A stretch of DNA of 64,000 nt. It comes from Cryptomeria japonica (Eukaryota; Streptophyta; Pinopsida; Cupressales; Cupressaceae). The notes beneath the pieces were generated by a model, which was given only the letters and a program-made list of their open reading frames with translations, did no database searches and had not been told where the DNA came from. The translations under genes were made by a program, and so were the position numbers. Positions 32,701 through 43,900 of the stretch are shown here, in pieces (position 1 is the first letter of the stretch; each line of letters begins with the position of its first letter). The stretch covers positions 605,924,709 through 605,988,708 of the forward strand of contig NC_081413.1 in assembly GCF_030272615.1 (NCBI RefSeq). The letters are read 5' to 3'.

Positions 32701-33282
32701 CAACTGAGCATGATGATTAGGTCCTTTGGCATGTCTTTGAAATCAGCCCTCAAAATGTTGTTAGTGGCTTTTCACCATGATTTCCTTGTCTCGTCAAGCC
32801 ATACCTCATTTATATGGCGCCTGTTGTTTGTGATAGTTTTATTGAAAATATTGATGGCCTCTTCTTTAGTTGTTTGGAGGACCTTCTCATATTGGGGAAT
32901 ACCAAAAGTCATTGCAAGCATCTTGAATGAGAGGTCAACCACTATATTTCCCTTGGTGTCCATGCACCTCCTGGTGTCCTTGTCATAATGTTGAGCTATA
33001 GCGAGTATTAGTTCTGGATATTGTAGTGCTTAAGGGAAGACTATGGATTCCATAAGCTCAGACCTCTTGATTCTCCTATATGTTGCCTTGAGATTTGGCC
33101 GAGTTATTTCTTTCTTAATTGATTCTAGCTCAATGTGTCCTACTTCTGTGTCGATGATCTACTTTACTTCATTCTTGAATTTGGAGACCAATGTTTGACC
33201 TTGGTACTGGTACTCCATGGTAGTTGGATTCATCTCAAGCTCAACTTCACTCCTATTCTTCTTCCTCGAGGTGGTAGATGTT
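29754..33282 (-). pseudogene. repeat-encoded ORF of unknown function (family also at 16-19 kb)
   Basis: The frame begins near 33,282 (METSTTSRKKNRSE) and runs left with many stops. Visible: VDLSFKMLAMTFGIPQYEKV, TTKEEAINIFNKTI, HYHLWMFHYIHTLLIGKEYF, MTSYVVWMVARSGIYLGL, SIYIRLSGF, LLPRYCTNRIIILEYARW, AEVTFPIALDQYKC. These correspond in order to the plus-strand ORF at 15,969-19,114. The C-terminal part (30,284-29,754) is Lys/Glu-rich and probably coiled-coil. Between them (about 30,300-32,050) it is low-complexity and Gln/Glu-rich on the minus strand. Function unknown. Confidence 0.55.
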
Positions 33283-33354
33283 TCCATAAGAATTATTTAC
33301 ACTATACAAAAGGCACTTAGTCAATACTTTACGAATTTCTTCCTTTCAGCAGTG

Positions 33355-34770
33355 CACTTTGGAATCCCAAAATCTTAGGTTTCTAGGTGCAAAATAGACC
33401 CTTGACTGTCAGACTATGGGATCCTAGGATTTCTAGTTGTCAAAGTCTGAGAAACCTCATAGAGAACCCACCTCAAAGTTTTGAGAGTTTGAAGTTTTGA
33501 GGTGGATTGGTCAGTAAATCTTGGTACTTAGGTATCCCAAGATCCCAAAGTGAAAGGTAAAGTCTCATGGAGACTTTGGAATCCGAGGTTCCTGGGGTTC
33601 CAGAATCTCCAATGGAACAACCATAGGGCACTTCGGGATCCTAGGAACCCTAGGTTCCGAAGTCAACAAAAGGACAAGGAGAACACACTTTGGGATCTCA
33701 GGAACTCGGGGTCTTGAAGCTAAGCAAAAGGTGTCAAGAAACACCCTCTAGAATCCCAGGAACCTGGGGTTCTGAAGAGGGTGTAGGGAAAAAGGGGACT
33801 TTAGAATCCCAGGAACCCAAGGTTCCAGAGTGAGGGAAAGACCGAAAGGCTGGGATCTCAGAAACCTGGGATCCCAGAAAATGAGGATTAAAAGAAAAAT
33901 TAACTATCAAAAAGGAAAATCAACTTATTGAAATGAAAAATAAACCCTAAACTAAAACAAGAAAAATGACCAACGAGAAGCAAGGAAAGACAAAAAGCAC
34001 AAGACAGGAAAGCATAAGCCCAACTACAAAAGGAAGGAGAGGGTACACAAAGTGCACTGCGAAAACACCAAATTGTCAAAGGGAGAGGAGATCTCAGAGA
34101 ACTAAAGCGCATAAATGAGCTCAAATGACCCCTGAAGGGATATTTATATCCTCTCCGCGATTGCATGATCTAAGGCATGAAGACTTCAGGGTTTCGAAAT
34201 CCCGGGGTTCCTATGTCGATAGACAAGTGACCTCGGAACTCTGGAGTTCCAGAACTCCAAAGACATACAAACAAAAGAAAGAGAACCTAGGATTTCATAA
34301 ATCAGGGATCTTGGGGCTCCAAAAGAGCGAACAAAACAAGGCTTCGAGATTTCAGGATCTTGGGGTTCCGAGGTTGACAAAAAAGTGACCTTAGAACTCT
34401 AGAGTTCCAGAATTCTAAAGAAAAACAAACAAAAGAAAGAGAACCTAGGATTCTAAAAATCTAGGATCTTGGGGCTAAAAAACATGAGTGAGACAAGACC
34501 TTGGGATTCCAGGATTTTAGAGTCATGTAGGCTTGAAAACAAGCAAACAAAAGAGACCTTCTGGATTCTAGGAACCCGAAATTTCGAAGGACCAAAAAGG
34601 AGAACGAATGCTCTAAGGTTTCAGGAACCTGAAACTCCAAAGAAAAAACCACAAAAGAAGGAAACAAGGAACACTTTGGGATCCCAGGAACCTAGGGTCC
34701 CAAAGCAACAAACAAGAACACAAAGGGACACCCTAGGCCTTTGGGATTCCAAAACCCCAGAGAAGCAAAA
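33355..34770. repeat. array of about 20 palindromic units, GGATCCCAGGAACCTGGG type
   Basis: Roughly twenty degenerate units of about 32-38 bp recur every 50-60 bp, interrupted near 33,890-34,170 around the TATA box. Each is an imperfect palindrome of the form CTTTGGGATCCC-AGGAACC-TGGGGTTCCAAAG. The unit at about 34,672-34,706 is one of the best. Linkers are A/C-rich (AAACAAGAACACAAAG type). The sequence is unrelated to the 27.6-28.5 kb palindromes. Confidence 0.85.
34141..34150 (-). promoter_or_regulatory. LTR TATA box within the palindrome region
   Basis: Minus-strand GATATAAATA, preceded by CGCGGAGAG. It is the only clear TATA element in this LTR. Confidence 0.45.
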
Positions 34771-34914
34771 CAAAGAAAACAAAGGAGAAGGGAAAAACAA
34801 TAAGAAAACAAAACAAGACAAGGGGGGCCCTCATTTTCACTTAGAAAAAAAATTGATAGGGAGAAGTATGCAGAGCATAATAAAGGGTTGTAGGGCCATT
34901 AGGCAACTTTGACA

Positions 34915-35466
34915 AAGGATGAACCCAATCGTATCAGAAATAGTGATGAATGATTTATAAAATCTCTTGGATTTTGGATTCATGTAACCTATATCAAATA
35001 GTCAATGAGTCTATCCCTTAGTGACTATTAAAAGAAGAGAAAAAATTATGCGTATTTGTTGACTACAAAGAGCTAAGTTTGACCACATGAAAAGACCATT
35101 TCCCTCTTCCCTTCATTGATCAAGTCCTTGACTCTTTGATTGGGAAAAAAATAATTTTATTTCTTGGATGGTTTTGGTGGCTACAATTAAATTATAATAG
35201 CAATGGAGGACCAAAATAAAATAAATTTTACCTATCCTTGGGGTACCTATGAATATTCAATCCTCCCATTCTCATTATATAATGTCCCAACAACCTTTCA
35301 AGGGCTATTTTAAGAATCTTCTTTGATCTTTCTCATGAGTTTATGGAAGTTCATATAGATGTCAAGTCACAACTAATGATAATAAATATGAAGAGGCATT
35401 AATAAATAACAAAAAAATACTATAGAGATGTTAGTATTACAACCTATCCCTCAATAATAAAAATCA
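34915..35466 (+). pseudogene. gypsy reverse transcriptase, fragment 1 of 3
   Basis: Readable across frameshifts: MNPIVSEIVM, PISNSQ, KDHFPLP-like FPLPFIDQVLDSLIGKK, FLDGFGGYN, FTYPWGTYEYSILPFSLYNVPTTFQGLF, then WKFI-M at the worn catalytic box; YMDD itself is not intact. It ends around LSLNN where the Copia element entered. Confidence 0.8.
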
Positions 35467-35733
35467 CCATAACAAGAGAGGTAGCCACCCAAGATCTAGA
35501 GGCCAAATGAAAAGAACAATAACAAGAGAGAAATAATACAACAATAATAACTTGTATTCCTATAAATTATGTAATACAAATGATCAACTAGATTGATTAT
35601 TACATAGGAGACCCCTAGGTTATATAGCCAAGGTGAGAACATAGGAGTGCATAAGATTATGAAAAGTGTTGTAATCTTATGGCATGAGACAAAAAGTGAC
35701 AACCTCTCATCCCATCTAAAGTGGAAAAGTAAT

Positions 35734-36660
35734 TATTGGCAGTTGACACTCATTCGGTTTAGCTGTGTTGTCATTGATGGCAACACATATCATTTTGGGT
35801 TGGACACTTAACCGGTACTCACCGGTATTCATGATTCGGCAACCGGCATTCAAGGAAACCATCAAACTAGGAACCGGTATATGAGGCCGACATAGAAGAT
35901 CAATCTGGCAAGTCTACATGGTAGCAATCAGCGGCATCGGTCATGAAGTTTAATGTATTTATTTTTATCTAGGCCGACATGTAAATAAATTGTAATATCA
36001 TTGTAAGCCGACATAAGGCATTTATGTTTATGTTTGGGAAGGGTATTTAAGTCAGTCTAGTTAGGATATTTTGGATATGATGATATTGAGAGATATACAT
36101 ATGATGCGAGATATTGTACGAACAATATTGATCGGCTATATGCGAATATAATATTCTATAGTCGGTCTTGGTTATTGGTTTTAAGGTTTGGGATGCAAAG
36201 CAAGTTACCAATAAAGGAGGACATAGTGGAAACCGGTACAGTCAATGCTTGAACCGGAACTCATCCAACATAGCAGATGCATTCTCTAAGTTCAAAAATT
36301 TGTCTGTAAACCAGTAATTGGTGCTTGCAGTCAGTGAGGCTCCTTTTGTGATGAGTAGTATGCTCTAGGTTGTTGGCCTTCCTGCATGTGCAAGCCCCTA
36401 TTGTAATATTTATTCATTTGGCCATTAGATAGATATTATGGGTCACCAATCCCATCGTGGTTTTTTCTCTTTGAGGTTTTTCACATATAAATCTTTGTGT
36501 TATGGTGTATATTCTTGTGGTGGCATTATTTGTAGTTGTTGTTATATTCTTTAATGGTTACCGATTATTGAAACACTTTGTTAATAAGGTTAAAATTTAT
36601 CTACCTGCATAACATTGATTAACAACCCCCCCCCCCTCTCAGTGTTCTTGGATTCCAACA
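35734..36660 (+). repeat. solo LTR, TGTTGG...CCAACA family
   Basis: A 927-bp LTR starting TATTGGCAGTTGACACTC (first G mutated to A) and ending GTTCTTGGATTCCAACA. The flanks are GTAAT (35,729-35,733) and CTAAT (36,661-36,665). The sister LTR has a single GTAAT at 55,708-55,712 at the same position, the empty site. It is the same family as 10,183-11,077. Only one LTR remains, so the internal part was removed by LTR-LTR recombination. Confidence 0.9.
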
Positions 36661-36859
36661 CTAATCACATAATAACACCACTAAAGGTGGATAACCCACC
36701 AAAGGTGAAAAAGTACAACCACAAAAGGTGGATATGATAATGTGATAAAAGCACTAAAGGTGGAGACACCACATTAAGTGGAAATGATAACATGATAATG
36801 TTCCCTAAAGTGGAGATGCTCCAAAAAACTCCTATGTGGTTCCCTAGGTAAGCTTAAGT

Positions 36860-36885
36860 CACTACTACATTTGGGCCTAATTTTT
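36860..36885 (+). repeat. left terminal inverted repeat of the CACTA element
   Basis: CACTACTACATTTGGGCC, then an A/T-rich continuation. It pairs with the right end apart from two or three differences. Confidence 0.88.
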
Positions 36886-37689
36886 TACGGCTAATTGTCA
36901 GAAGTCCGACGACACCACATCGTACTTCCAACCAATCTTAACCATTGAAAACTCATCGTCGGTCTTTCCAACGATGCCATTTGCATCGACAGTCTAACGA
37001 CGTTATGAACTCTTTTGACGGTGGCTATATTTGCTCCTCCGGCCAAAAATGTCGATGAATTACGATCGAAATTTCGACGGCTACTATATTTACTCCTCGA
37101 TGACTATCCGACAAGGAAGTGATCTCGGATATACAGCATCCTTGTCAGATGTTTATTTAGTTGTCGTTGAAATTCTGATAGTATCATATGTTGTGGGTCA
37201 GACGGCTTTATCGACGGTGCATGAAAGCATTGAACGAGTTCTACTTTTAAAAATTGCATAAAACATTTTTAATTTATTTGATTCAGTGTTATTTGCAAAA
37301 AAAGGTTATCAATGATGTTTCCTTTCTCCAAGAATTGTCTAGGATCTTTCCATCAGATAATATGTAACATCCAATGACTAAATATTTTCTTTACAAATGT
37401 TTATTTTATCTAATTATCATCTGAGCATGAATTATAATTTATATCTATGCGGAAGTAGAAGATACAAGCTGAAGACTCATGTGAAAGTAAATTTCGTAAA
37501 AGAAAGCAAGCAGGCATTATCTTGAATGACATGGAAACAAGCTCATCAACTGCCTAGAAGAGAGCAATTGGAGAAAAGTAGAGGAAAGTGTTAAAGGGTG
37601 ATAAATACAAGAGAGTATACAATACAAACAAACAATATCTGGAGTGTGTGATGTGACGTCTCTAATTTATGTCCAGAGGGACTAACTAG

Positions 37690-38411
37690 TTTTGGAGTTC
37701 CTAGGAAACCTATTGGGCCAGGCTTGGAGAAAATCAATGTGTTCATGCAAGGACCACCTTTTTTCTATTATGAGAATGATGCTTTTACACTGAAGGATAT
37801 TTGGAAGGAAATATCCAAAAATTTCTATACGGTGGAACTAGAGTTGGTGGACTTGAAGTACTTTTCATCTTCTAGAAGACCAAGAGGTTATGTACACAAT
37901 CTCCCAATAGAAGGGCAATTTCAAGCATTACCTCTCCCCCCCATGACTATTTAGGAAGCACTTCCTCAGACAAAGGACAATTGGCCTCCATGGGATCAAA
38001 GAAAAAAATTGAACCAGACTCTAGACGATGTGGTGGTGTCCTTCGTGAAGAACTCTACACTATAATTGAAATTCGCGAGGGAAACTGCAAGATAGTGAAC
38101 AAAAATACATTCTTGAAAAGTGTGAAGAATGGATCTTGGTTTGGGTGGGGCGAAGTCAGGTGGCTCCTCTAGAGGTTGACGAGATAGAAATCATATTAGG
38201 ATTTGAAAAAGATCACATTCGTGGAAGTGCATGTGCAACTGATCAATTGTGCTATTTAGGTAATGCATTCCAAATAAATACAATTGTATACCATTTATAT
38301 GTCTTGAAAGTCTTTTATCCTGATGACATTAAATTAAAGTTCTTTCTCTATTTTCTGGTGATCTCTGGAGCAGAGGTTGCTTTGCATCAACCTAGGATAC
38401 ATTTAACTTGT
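37690..38411 (+). pseudogene. captured DRM-type DNA methyltransferase fragment, left arm
   Basis: DRM enzymes are plant de novo cytosine-5 methyltransferases of RNA-directed DNA methylation with circularly rearranged catalytic motifs. Visible in order, across one stop and frameshifts: QGPPFFYYENDAF (37,745-37,785), RRPRGYVHNLPIEGQF, WPPWDQRKKLN, VWVGRSQVAPLEVDEIE, LGFEKDH-RGSA, LGNAFQINTIVYHL, then SGAEVALH of motif I. This is the order of the DRM catalytic domain from its start to motif I; the UBA domains and the catalytic Pro-Cys motif IV are absent. An in-frame TAG (37,952-37,954) replaces a Gln codon. Motif I is damaged (FLVISGAE where DRM reads LFSGIGGAE). No introns are obvious in the captured part. 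It cannot be an active enzyme. Confidence 0.88.
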
Positions 38412-38429
38412 GTTGTATCTAGGGAAATA

Positions 38430-39190
38430 TCTATCCTAGGTCGATGCAATGCAACCTCTACTCCACCAATACCAAATAATAGAGAAAGTACTTTAATTTA
38501 ATGCCATCATGATAAAATGCTTTCAAGACATATAAAGGGTATGCAACTGTATCTATTTGGAATGCATTACCCAAATAGCACAATCGATCAGTCGCACATG
38601 AAGTTCCACGAGTGTGATCTTTTTCAAATCCTAATATAATTTATATCTCATCAACCTCTAGAGGAGTCACCTGACCTAGCCCCCCCAAACCAAGTTCCAT
38701 TCTTTTCACTTTTCAAGAATGTATTTATGTTCACTATCTTGCAGTTTCCCTTAGGAATTTTCAATTATAGTGCAAAGTTCTTCATGAAGGACACCACCAC
38801 ATCGTCTAGAGTCTATGCTTCAATTTTTTTCTTTGATCCCATGGAGGCTAATAGTCCTTTGTCTGAGGAAGTGCTTCCTGAATAGTCATGGGGGGGAGAG
38901 GCAATTCTTGAAATTTCCCTTCTATTGGGAGATTGTGTACATAACCTCTTGGTCTTCTTGAAGCCGAAAAGTACTTCGAGTCCACCAACTCTTGTTCCAT
39001 GCACTATAGAAATTTTTGGATATTGCCTTCCAAATATCCTTCGGTGTAAAAGCATCATTCTCATAATAGAAAAAAGGTGGTCCTTGCATGAACACATTGA
39101 TTTCCTCCAAGTGTGGCCCAATAGGTTTCCCAGGAATTCCAAAACCAGTTAGTCCCTCCAGACATAAATTAGAGACATCACATCGCACAC
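38430..39190 (-). pseudogene. captured DRM-type DNA methyltransferase fragment, right arm
   Basis: The minus-strand partner of the left arm. It shows LEEINVFMQGPPFFYYEND, FTPKDIWKAISKNFY, and in shifted frames the same HNLPIEG and VAPLEVDE regions. Its lesions differ: the frame breaks after KNFY (left arm intact there), while the Gln codon before EALPQT is intact (left arm has TAG). The two arms have therefore diverged independently since duplication. Where they differ, this arm is sometimes closer to DRM (PKDIWKAISK) and sometimes further. Confidence 0.85.
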
Positions 39191-39645
39191 TCCAAACATT
39201 GTTTGTTTGTATTGCACACTCTCTATGTATTTATCACCCTTTAACACTTTCCTTTTCTTTTCTCCAATTGCTTTCTTTTAGGCAGCTGATGACCTTGTTT
39301 CCATGTCATTCAAGATAATGCCTGGTTGCTTTCTTTTATGAAATTTACTTGCACACGAGTCTTCAGCTTGTATCTTCTACTTCCGCATAGATATAAATTA
39401 TAATTCACACTTAGATGATAATTAAATAAGATAAGAATTTGTAAAGAAAATATTTAGTCATTGGATATTACATATTATCTGACGGAAAGATCCTAGATCC
39501 AATTCTTGGAGAAAGGAAACATCATTGATAATCGTTTTTTTTCAAATAACACTAAATCAAATAAATTAAAAATGTTTCATGTAATTTTTAAAAGTAGAAC
39601 TCATGCAATGCTTTCATGCACCGACGACCAAGCCGTCTGACCCAC

Positions 39646-39869
39646 AGCATTATCCATAATAGAAAAAATCACCATAATAGGCTATTATAAAGTATCTATA
39701 TAAAAATATGAAAGAACATTAAATTACCATTACAAACCAATAAACCATAAAATAGTGAAAATACAACCATAACCAAAAAAATCATAAATAGCAAGGGATA
39801 AATAAAAACTCAATAATTTAGAAATCTTGAATTCACTATACCACATTACAATCCACTAGGTATTCAACC
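39646..39869. other. AT-rich spacer inside the CACTA element
   Basis: No ORF or repeat recognised. Confidence 0.4.
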
Positions 39870-40960
39870 TCTATGCCCATCATCTAAACACATTTTAAGC
39901 TATCCCGATGCCTGATGAGACTAGTGGGGCAACTTGCATCGATCAGCAAGAAGAGAGGTCATCGACTTATGTTATCTCAATGAGTATGAAAAAATCAATG
40001 ACAACACAAAATCATATTTAAAACATCTCCCCCTTTGTCATTGATGAAAACACTCATGAAACCACCAAAACACCAATATATCTCTCCCCCTTTGACATCA
40101 AAGATAAGGATGTCTCTTCATCATTGTACAAACTCCATCAATCTCTACACAATTTATTCCCCTATCTTCATCATCTCCCCCTTAGTGTATGAAAAAAAAC
40201 TGAGAACCAAAATTGTGCTCCAAAAATCTTCTACTCATCTACATATGTTTGTACAAAAAAAAAAAAAAATCTTACCCGCAAAAACTAAGTAGCTTGCATG
40301 GCAGGGAGCATGATGCCCTTGCAAATGAACTTGAGTTTATACCACCAAGAGGTCTTCCAATCTTCTTACTTAGAGGCCAAAATATTGTATTTACTTTAAA
40401 TATTCAAAAGAATATCCTCTGCCTCCCTACAGTTATCTGAAACCTTCACCACCAAATCAAGATTCTAAGAGTCTTCAAATAGTCTCATCATGCTGATGAG
40501 TTGCAAGTCTACAACATCTCTCAGATGATCAAACCATTTCTTAATTTTGTTCTTCTGATTAGTCAATGGATTTAGTTGCATGTACAAGTTTTCTATTTGA
40601 AGCCTTATGTTTCCTTCTGCATCATTCTTCATGTGTATAGTATTGGATAGTTGTACAATTTATGATGCTATAATATCTATGTGACCCGTAATTTCCTTAG
40701 TATATTTAAGCCATTGCTTTTAAAACATGTATCCCGCCACTACATCTAATCACCAAAACTTCTAGTCTTTTATCTTCCACCTTCTTCTCTACATCCTTCA
40801 AAACTTTGGCTTCCAATTTGAAAGCACGTTCCTTAAATCCATTAAGAATCAATTGTATTTTCTCTATACTTGACAAAGACTCATCCAAAAATACTTCTAT
40901 ACATCCTTCGTGAAGGACTTTCACTGCATCATTAATAAGTTATGAGCCCTATATTTGAGA
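39870..40960 (-). mobile_element. fragment of an LTR-element 3' region inside the CACTA element
   Basis: On the minus strand there are several GATG(A)CAAAGGGGGAGAT-like words (complements near 40,030, 40,085, 40,170), the polypurine-rich sequence seen at the 3' end of LTR elements in this window. A 72-codon coiled-coil-like stretch lies at 40,924-40,706 (SSIEKIQLILNGFKERAFKLEA). It resembles the 3' end of the 6.7-10.2 kb element in style, but homology is not proven. Confidence 0.35.
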
Positions 40961-43900
40961 CTTAATAAAATTCTTGTGAGTAGAATGGTGAAGTATATCA
41001 CCCAAACAAATCATATGCAAGGGAGACGATCACTTAAGGTCCATCTGATCTTGAGACATTGATGCCCACTTTAGCATGTCCCATCCTAAATATCCCCTAT
41101 GCATGTTTTGTTTCATGCCCACTTTGATTCTACTCACATTGTCTTGAAATCTGCATTTTCAACTCCTTCCTCAACCTCTGTTCAATTTTAAGTCATCACT
41201 GACAAGACTAGGATGCCTTAGGTGCCCTAGTACTCATGATTGGGACCCAAAATAGGACCCCTCATTTCTTGCCTCATGTGTGCAAAAAAAATTAATTAGC
41301 TTCATGTCAGTTGGCTCCAAAAATTCAAACATTTGAAGGGGTCTACCTACAATTCAAGTCATCTCTTAATTATAAAATCAATTCAATTCCAAGTGAACAA
41401 GCAATCAAGCATTCATCAAGCATTGAAGGATAATTCAAGTTAAAGCACAACATTCATGATCAACATTTTGCATGGCATCCTAAAACCTTGTGTGAGGATT
41501 CAAGAAAGATTCATCAAGGTATCATGTTCAATTTCAAGCATTTTTAGATTAGATCTATCCTTTCCCTCAAAAGGAAAACATTATACTTCAAGGTTAATTC
41601 ACAACCTGAGGTTTGACCTAGGAAAGCCCCCATCAACAAACCTATTTTTGTCATTTTGTGTGTAGGAAATTGATTCAGGAGTTACGTGTGAAGAATTTGG
41701 CAAAGTAAATGATGACAATCAAACTCAAATTTTGATGGCATGAAAAGCAAAAGACTAGGCTAGCTCACACCTCCTAGTCCCAAGAATTTTTGACAACCTT
41801 TTGATAGTAGATTTTGTGTACCATCCTAATCCAAAAAACATTCATTTTGTCTACATCCGATAGGTAGAGGATCTAGTCGATCTGCACCTCCTAGTCCCAA
41901 CAATTCTACTTGAACACTCTGTCATAGGAGAAGAGATATGACTTCTAGGTCTACTAAGGAGATGCTTACTATTAGTCATATGATAAGAGAAAAGAGAAGA
42001 AACGTGAATACTACTAGCTAACAAGTTGTGTAATTTTGGGTGATTCATGCTACATCATGGATTTCATTGGCTAGCAAGTTGTGTTATGCTAGGTGATCCA
42101 TGATAGAGAAGATTAACAAACAAAACCATTTGTTCGCAAGGCAATCTAAAAACTCTACTACAAAATGGTTGTTGTAGTGACACAAAACACAAACAACAAT
42201 AATAACCAGCACTTGCAAAGGTGTAAACAACAACAATGATCACACTATCAATCCATGATATTCCAAGTAACCTTTAATGAATCTCAAAAACATGAAAACC
42301 ATGCCCTAGGGGGTGCTATGTAACACAACACTTCTAGTTTGAGGATATAACGTAAATGAATTAACACGAGAAAAAAGGAGAGCTTATATGCCTCCCCTTA
42401 AGATGTCAACATACCTCTAGGTTGATATCTTAAGGTAGATAGCGATCAAGGATAAGAACCTTCAACACCAAGAAGATACCCTTAATAAACATACATGCAT
42501 TCCAAGCTAGGAAGAAAGATCCTTGCACATGTCTCATTGCTATAAGAAAGGAAGAGATAGTTGTAAAAGAGATATTTTTCAACAAGTGTAAAGGGATCAT
42601 TTTAAAGAGGGAGGAAGAGATCTTTTCCTAAAGATGTCTACCTCCAAAAATAGAGGAGATATTTAATAAAGATATCATCTTTTAAATTAAGAAATGGATA
42701 GGAAATTAAGAATACAAACCTTCCATATTGCTAGGTAATGGTATCCTTGGTGAAGGATTGCACACTTTCTATCACTAAGGAGAGATCAGTCATAAAATAC
42801 ATATTGTTTCAAGAAAGAAAGAGGTCCTAATCAAGGAACACACACGTCCAAGAAAGGAGAGAATTTGGATTGAGGATAATTCTATGCAAGAAAGGATATC
42901 AAGTTATAAAAGATAAAAATCAAGAAAGGTAAAGTGGACCCTTAAAAAAGAGGAACAATTGACAACTATTATTCTTGCTCCACAATGTAGAGACAAGAAG
43001 AACTAGGCTATTACGTTGCCTCTCAAGTATGATTGAACATGAAATCGTAGTACCATGAATGACAATGAGCCCCTAATAGGCAATTAAGCTACTGATGTCA
43101 TATAGCAAGATAAAAACATAATAGGTTATAAATGTCATTTAGAAGGGATATCAAGAGTGTATAACTCATTATCACCTATTATTTAAATGTTACTAGAACT
43201 ACAATAAGTTGTTGAATTTTAATCTCCAAATCATGACATTCATTAGTGGAATAGTTGATGATGCTTGAAAAAAGGATTGTCCTAATTTTGTTTATGGTTT
43301 TTTCTTCAATTTTTCAAGGGGAGAGTAATAAAGTTGTCTTTAAGAAACTCATACAAAATTATCTCTTGTTGTGATTAAAAGTTGTTGGAAAAGTCATAGA
43401 TATATTAGACAATGGGGGAGGGGATGTCAACAAAGGAGGAGGATAGAAACCTAAATCTTCTTCAGAAAAATGTAATGTGTATTTATCATGAACCTCCACA
43501 CTTCATTGCACACATCCTAAATCATGTCCATTACATCCATGTGTATAATTAAATGTGGCATTTAAATCATGTCTAGAGGAGTGTGCTCATTCATATTTTC
43601 AAAGTTTAAAGATCCTCAACCATCATCAAGACATGTGTTGGAAGAAGAGGTTGGAATAGATTTAGAAGAAGCTTGAATAATTGACACATACAACTCCCTT
43701 GAGACTTCATATTTGGATAGAGGGGCCTTATATCAAATTAAGGAAGGCATGAGAGTGATATATGTATTAGTGTAATTATTATACTTTTTGAATATTTATC
43801 CTTAGTATAATATTGGAAATAGTATCTTATACTAACTAGGGAGTCGTAATTAGGATATTATTTTCCCATTTTTAGTAGTTGATCTCATTATTTAAGACAC

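Larger units (their letters stand above)
29500..34914 (-). mobile_element. LTR element with unknown ORF, minus strand (left limit unresolved)
   Basis: An LTR-like block (34,914 to about 33,353) with a TATA box lies upstream of a broken minus-strand ORF of the same family as 15,969-19,114. No pol motif is found. The right edge abuts a gypsy RT gene at 34,915, and TGTCAAAGTTGCC is the LTR start on the minus strand. No second LTR is recognised at the left, so the left limit is only the end of recognisable coding sequence. Confidence 0.45.
33353..34914 (-). repeat. presumed LTR built largely of palindromes
   Basis: Minus-strand start TGTCAAAGTTGCC at 34,914 next to the gypsy RT gene; inner end guessed at GTGCA (33,353) just before the ORF. 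A TATA box at 34,141-34,150 divides it into about 760 bp of U3 and about 790 bp downstream. Palindromic units occur on both sides of the TATA box. Confidence 0.45.
37193..39645. repeat. 2.45 kb inverted repeat with DRM-derived arms
   Basis: Two arms of about 1.2 kb (37,193-38,401 and 38,430-39,645) are reverse complements, roughly 90% identical by eye, with the centre near 38,416 and a spacer of only about 28 bp. The outermost match is GTGGGTCAGACGG / CCGTCTGACCCAC. A transcript across it could fold into one long hairpin. Both arms contain the same methyltransferase fragment and the same upstream non-coding sequence, so one captured piece was duplicated head to head. Confidence 0.95.

Noticed and set aside
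34125-34912. Overlapping ORFs on both strands in the second palindrome region
   Set aside because: They are translations of the palindromic repeat units (recurring FRNPGS/PRNLGF-type strings on both strands), not genes.
37378-37700. 5' exon of the DRM gene (UBA domains) upstream of the recognised fragment
   Set aside because: The stretch is repeated in both arms and has some coding look, but no UBA motif or consistent frame could be read.
38813-39318. Open stretches in shifted frames across the right DRM arm
   Set aside because: Only the frame with FFYYEND and HNLPIEG matches DRM; the others are shadows.
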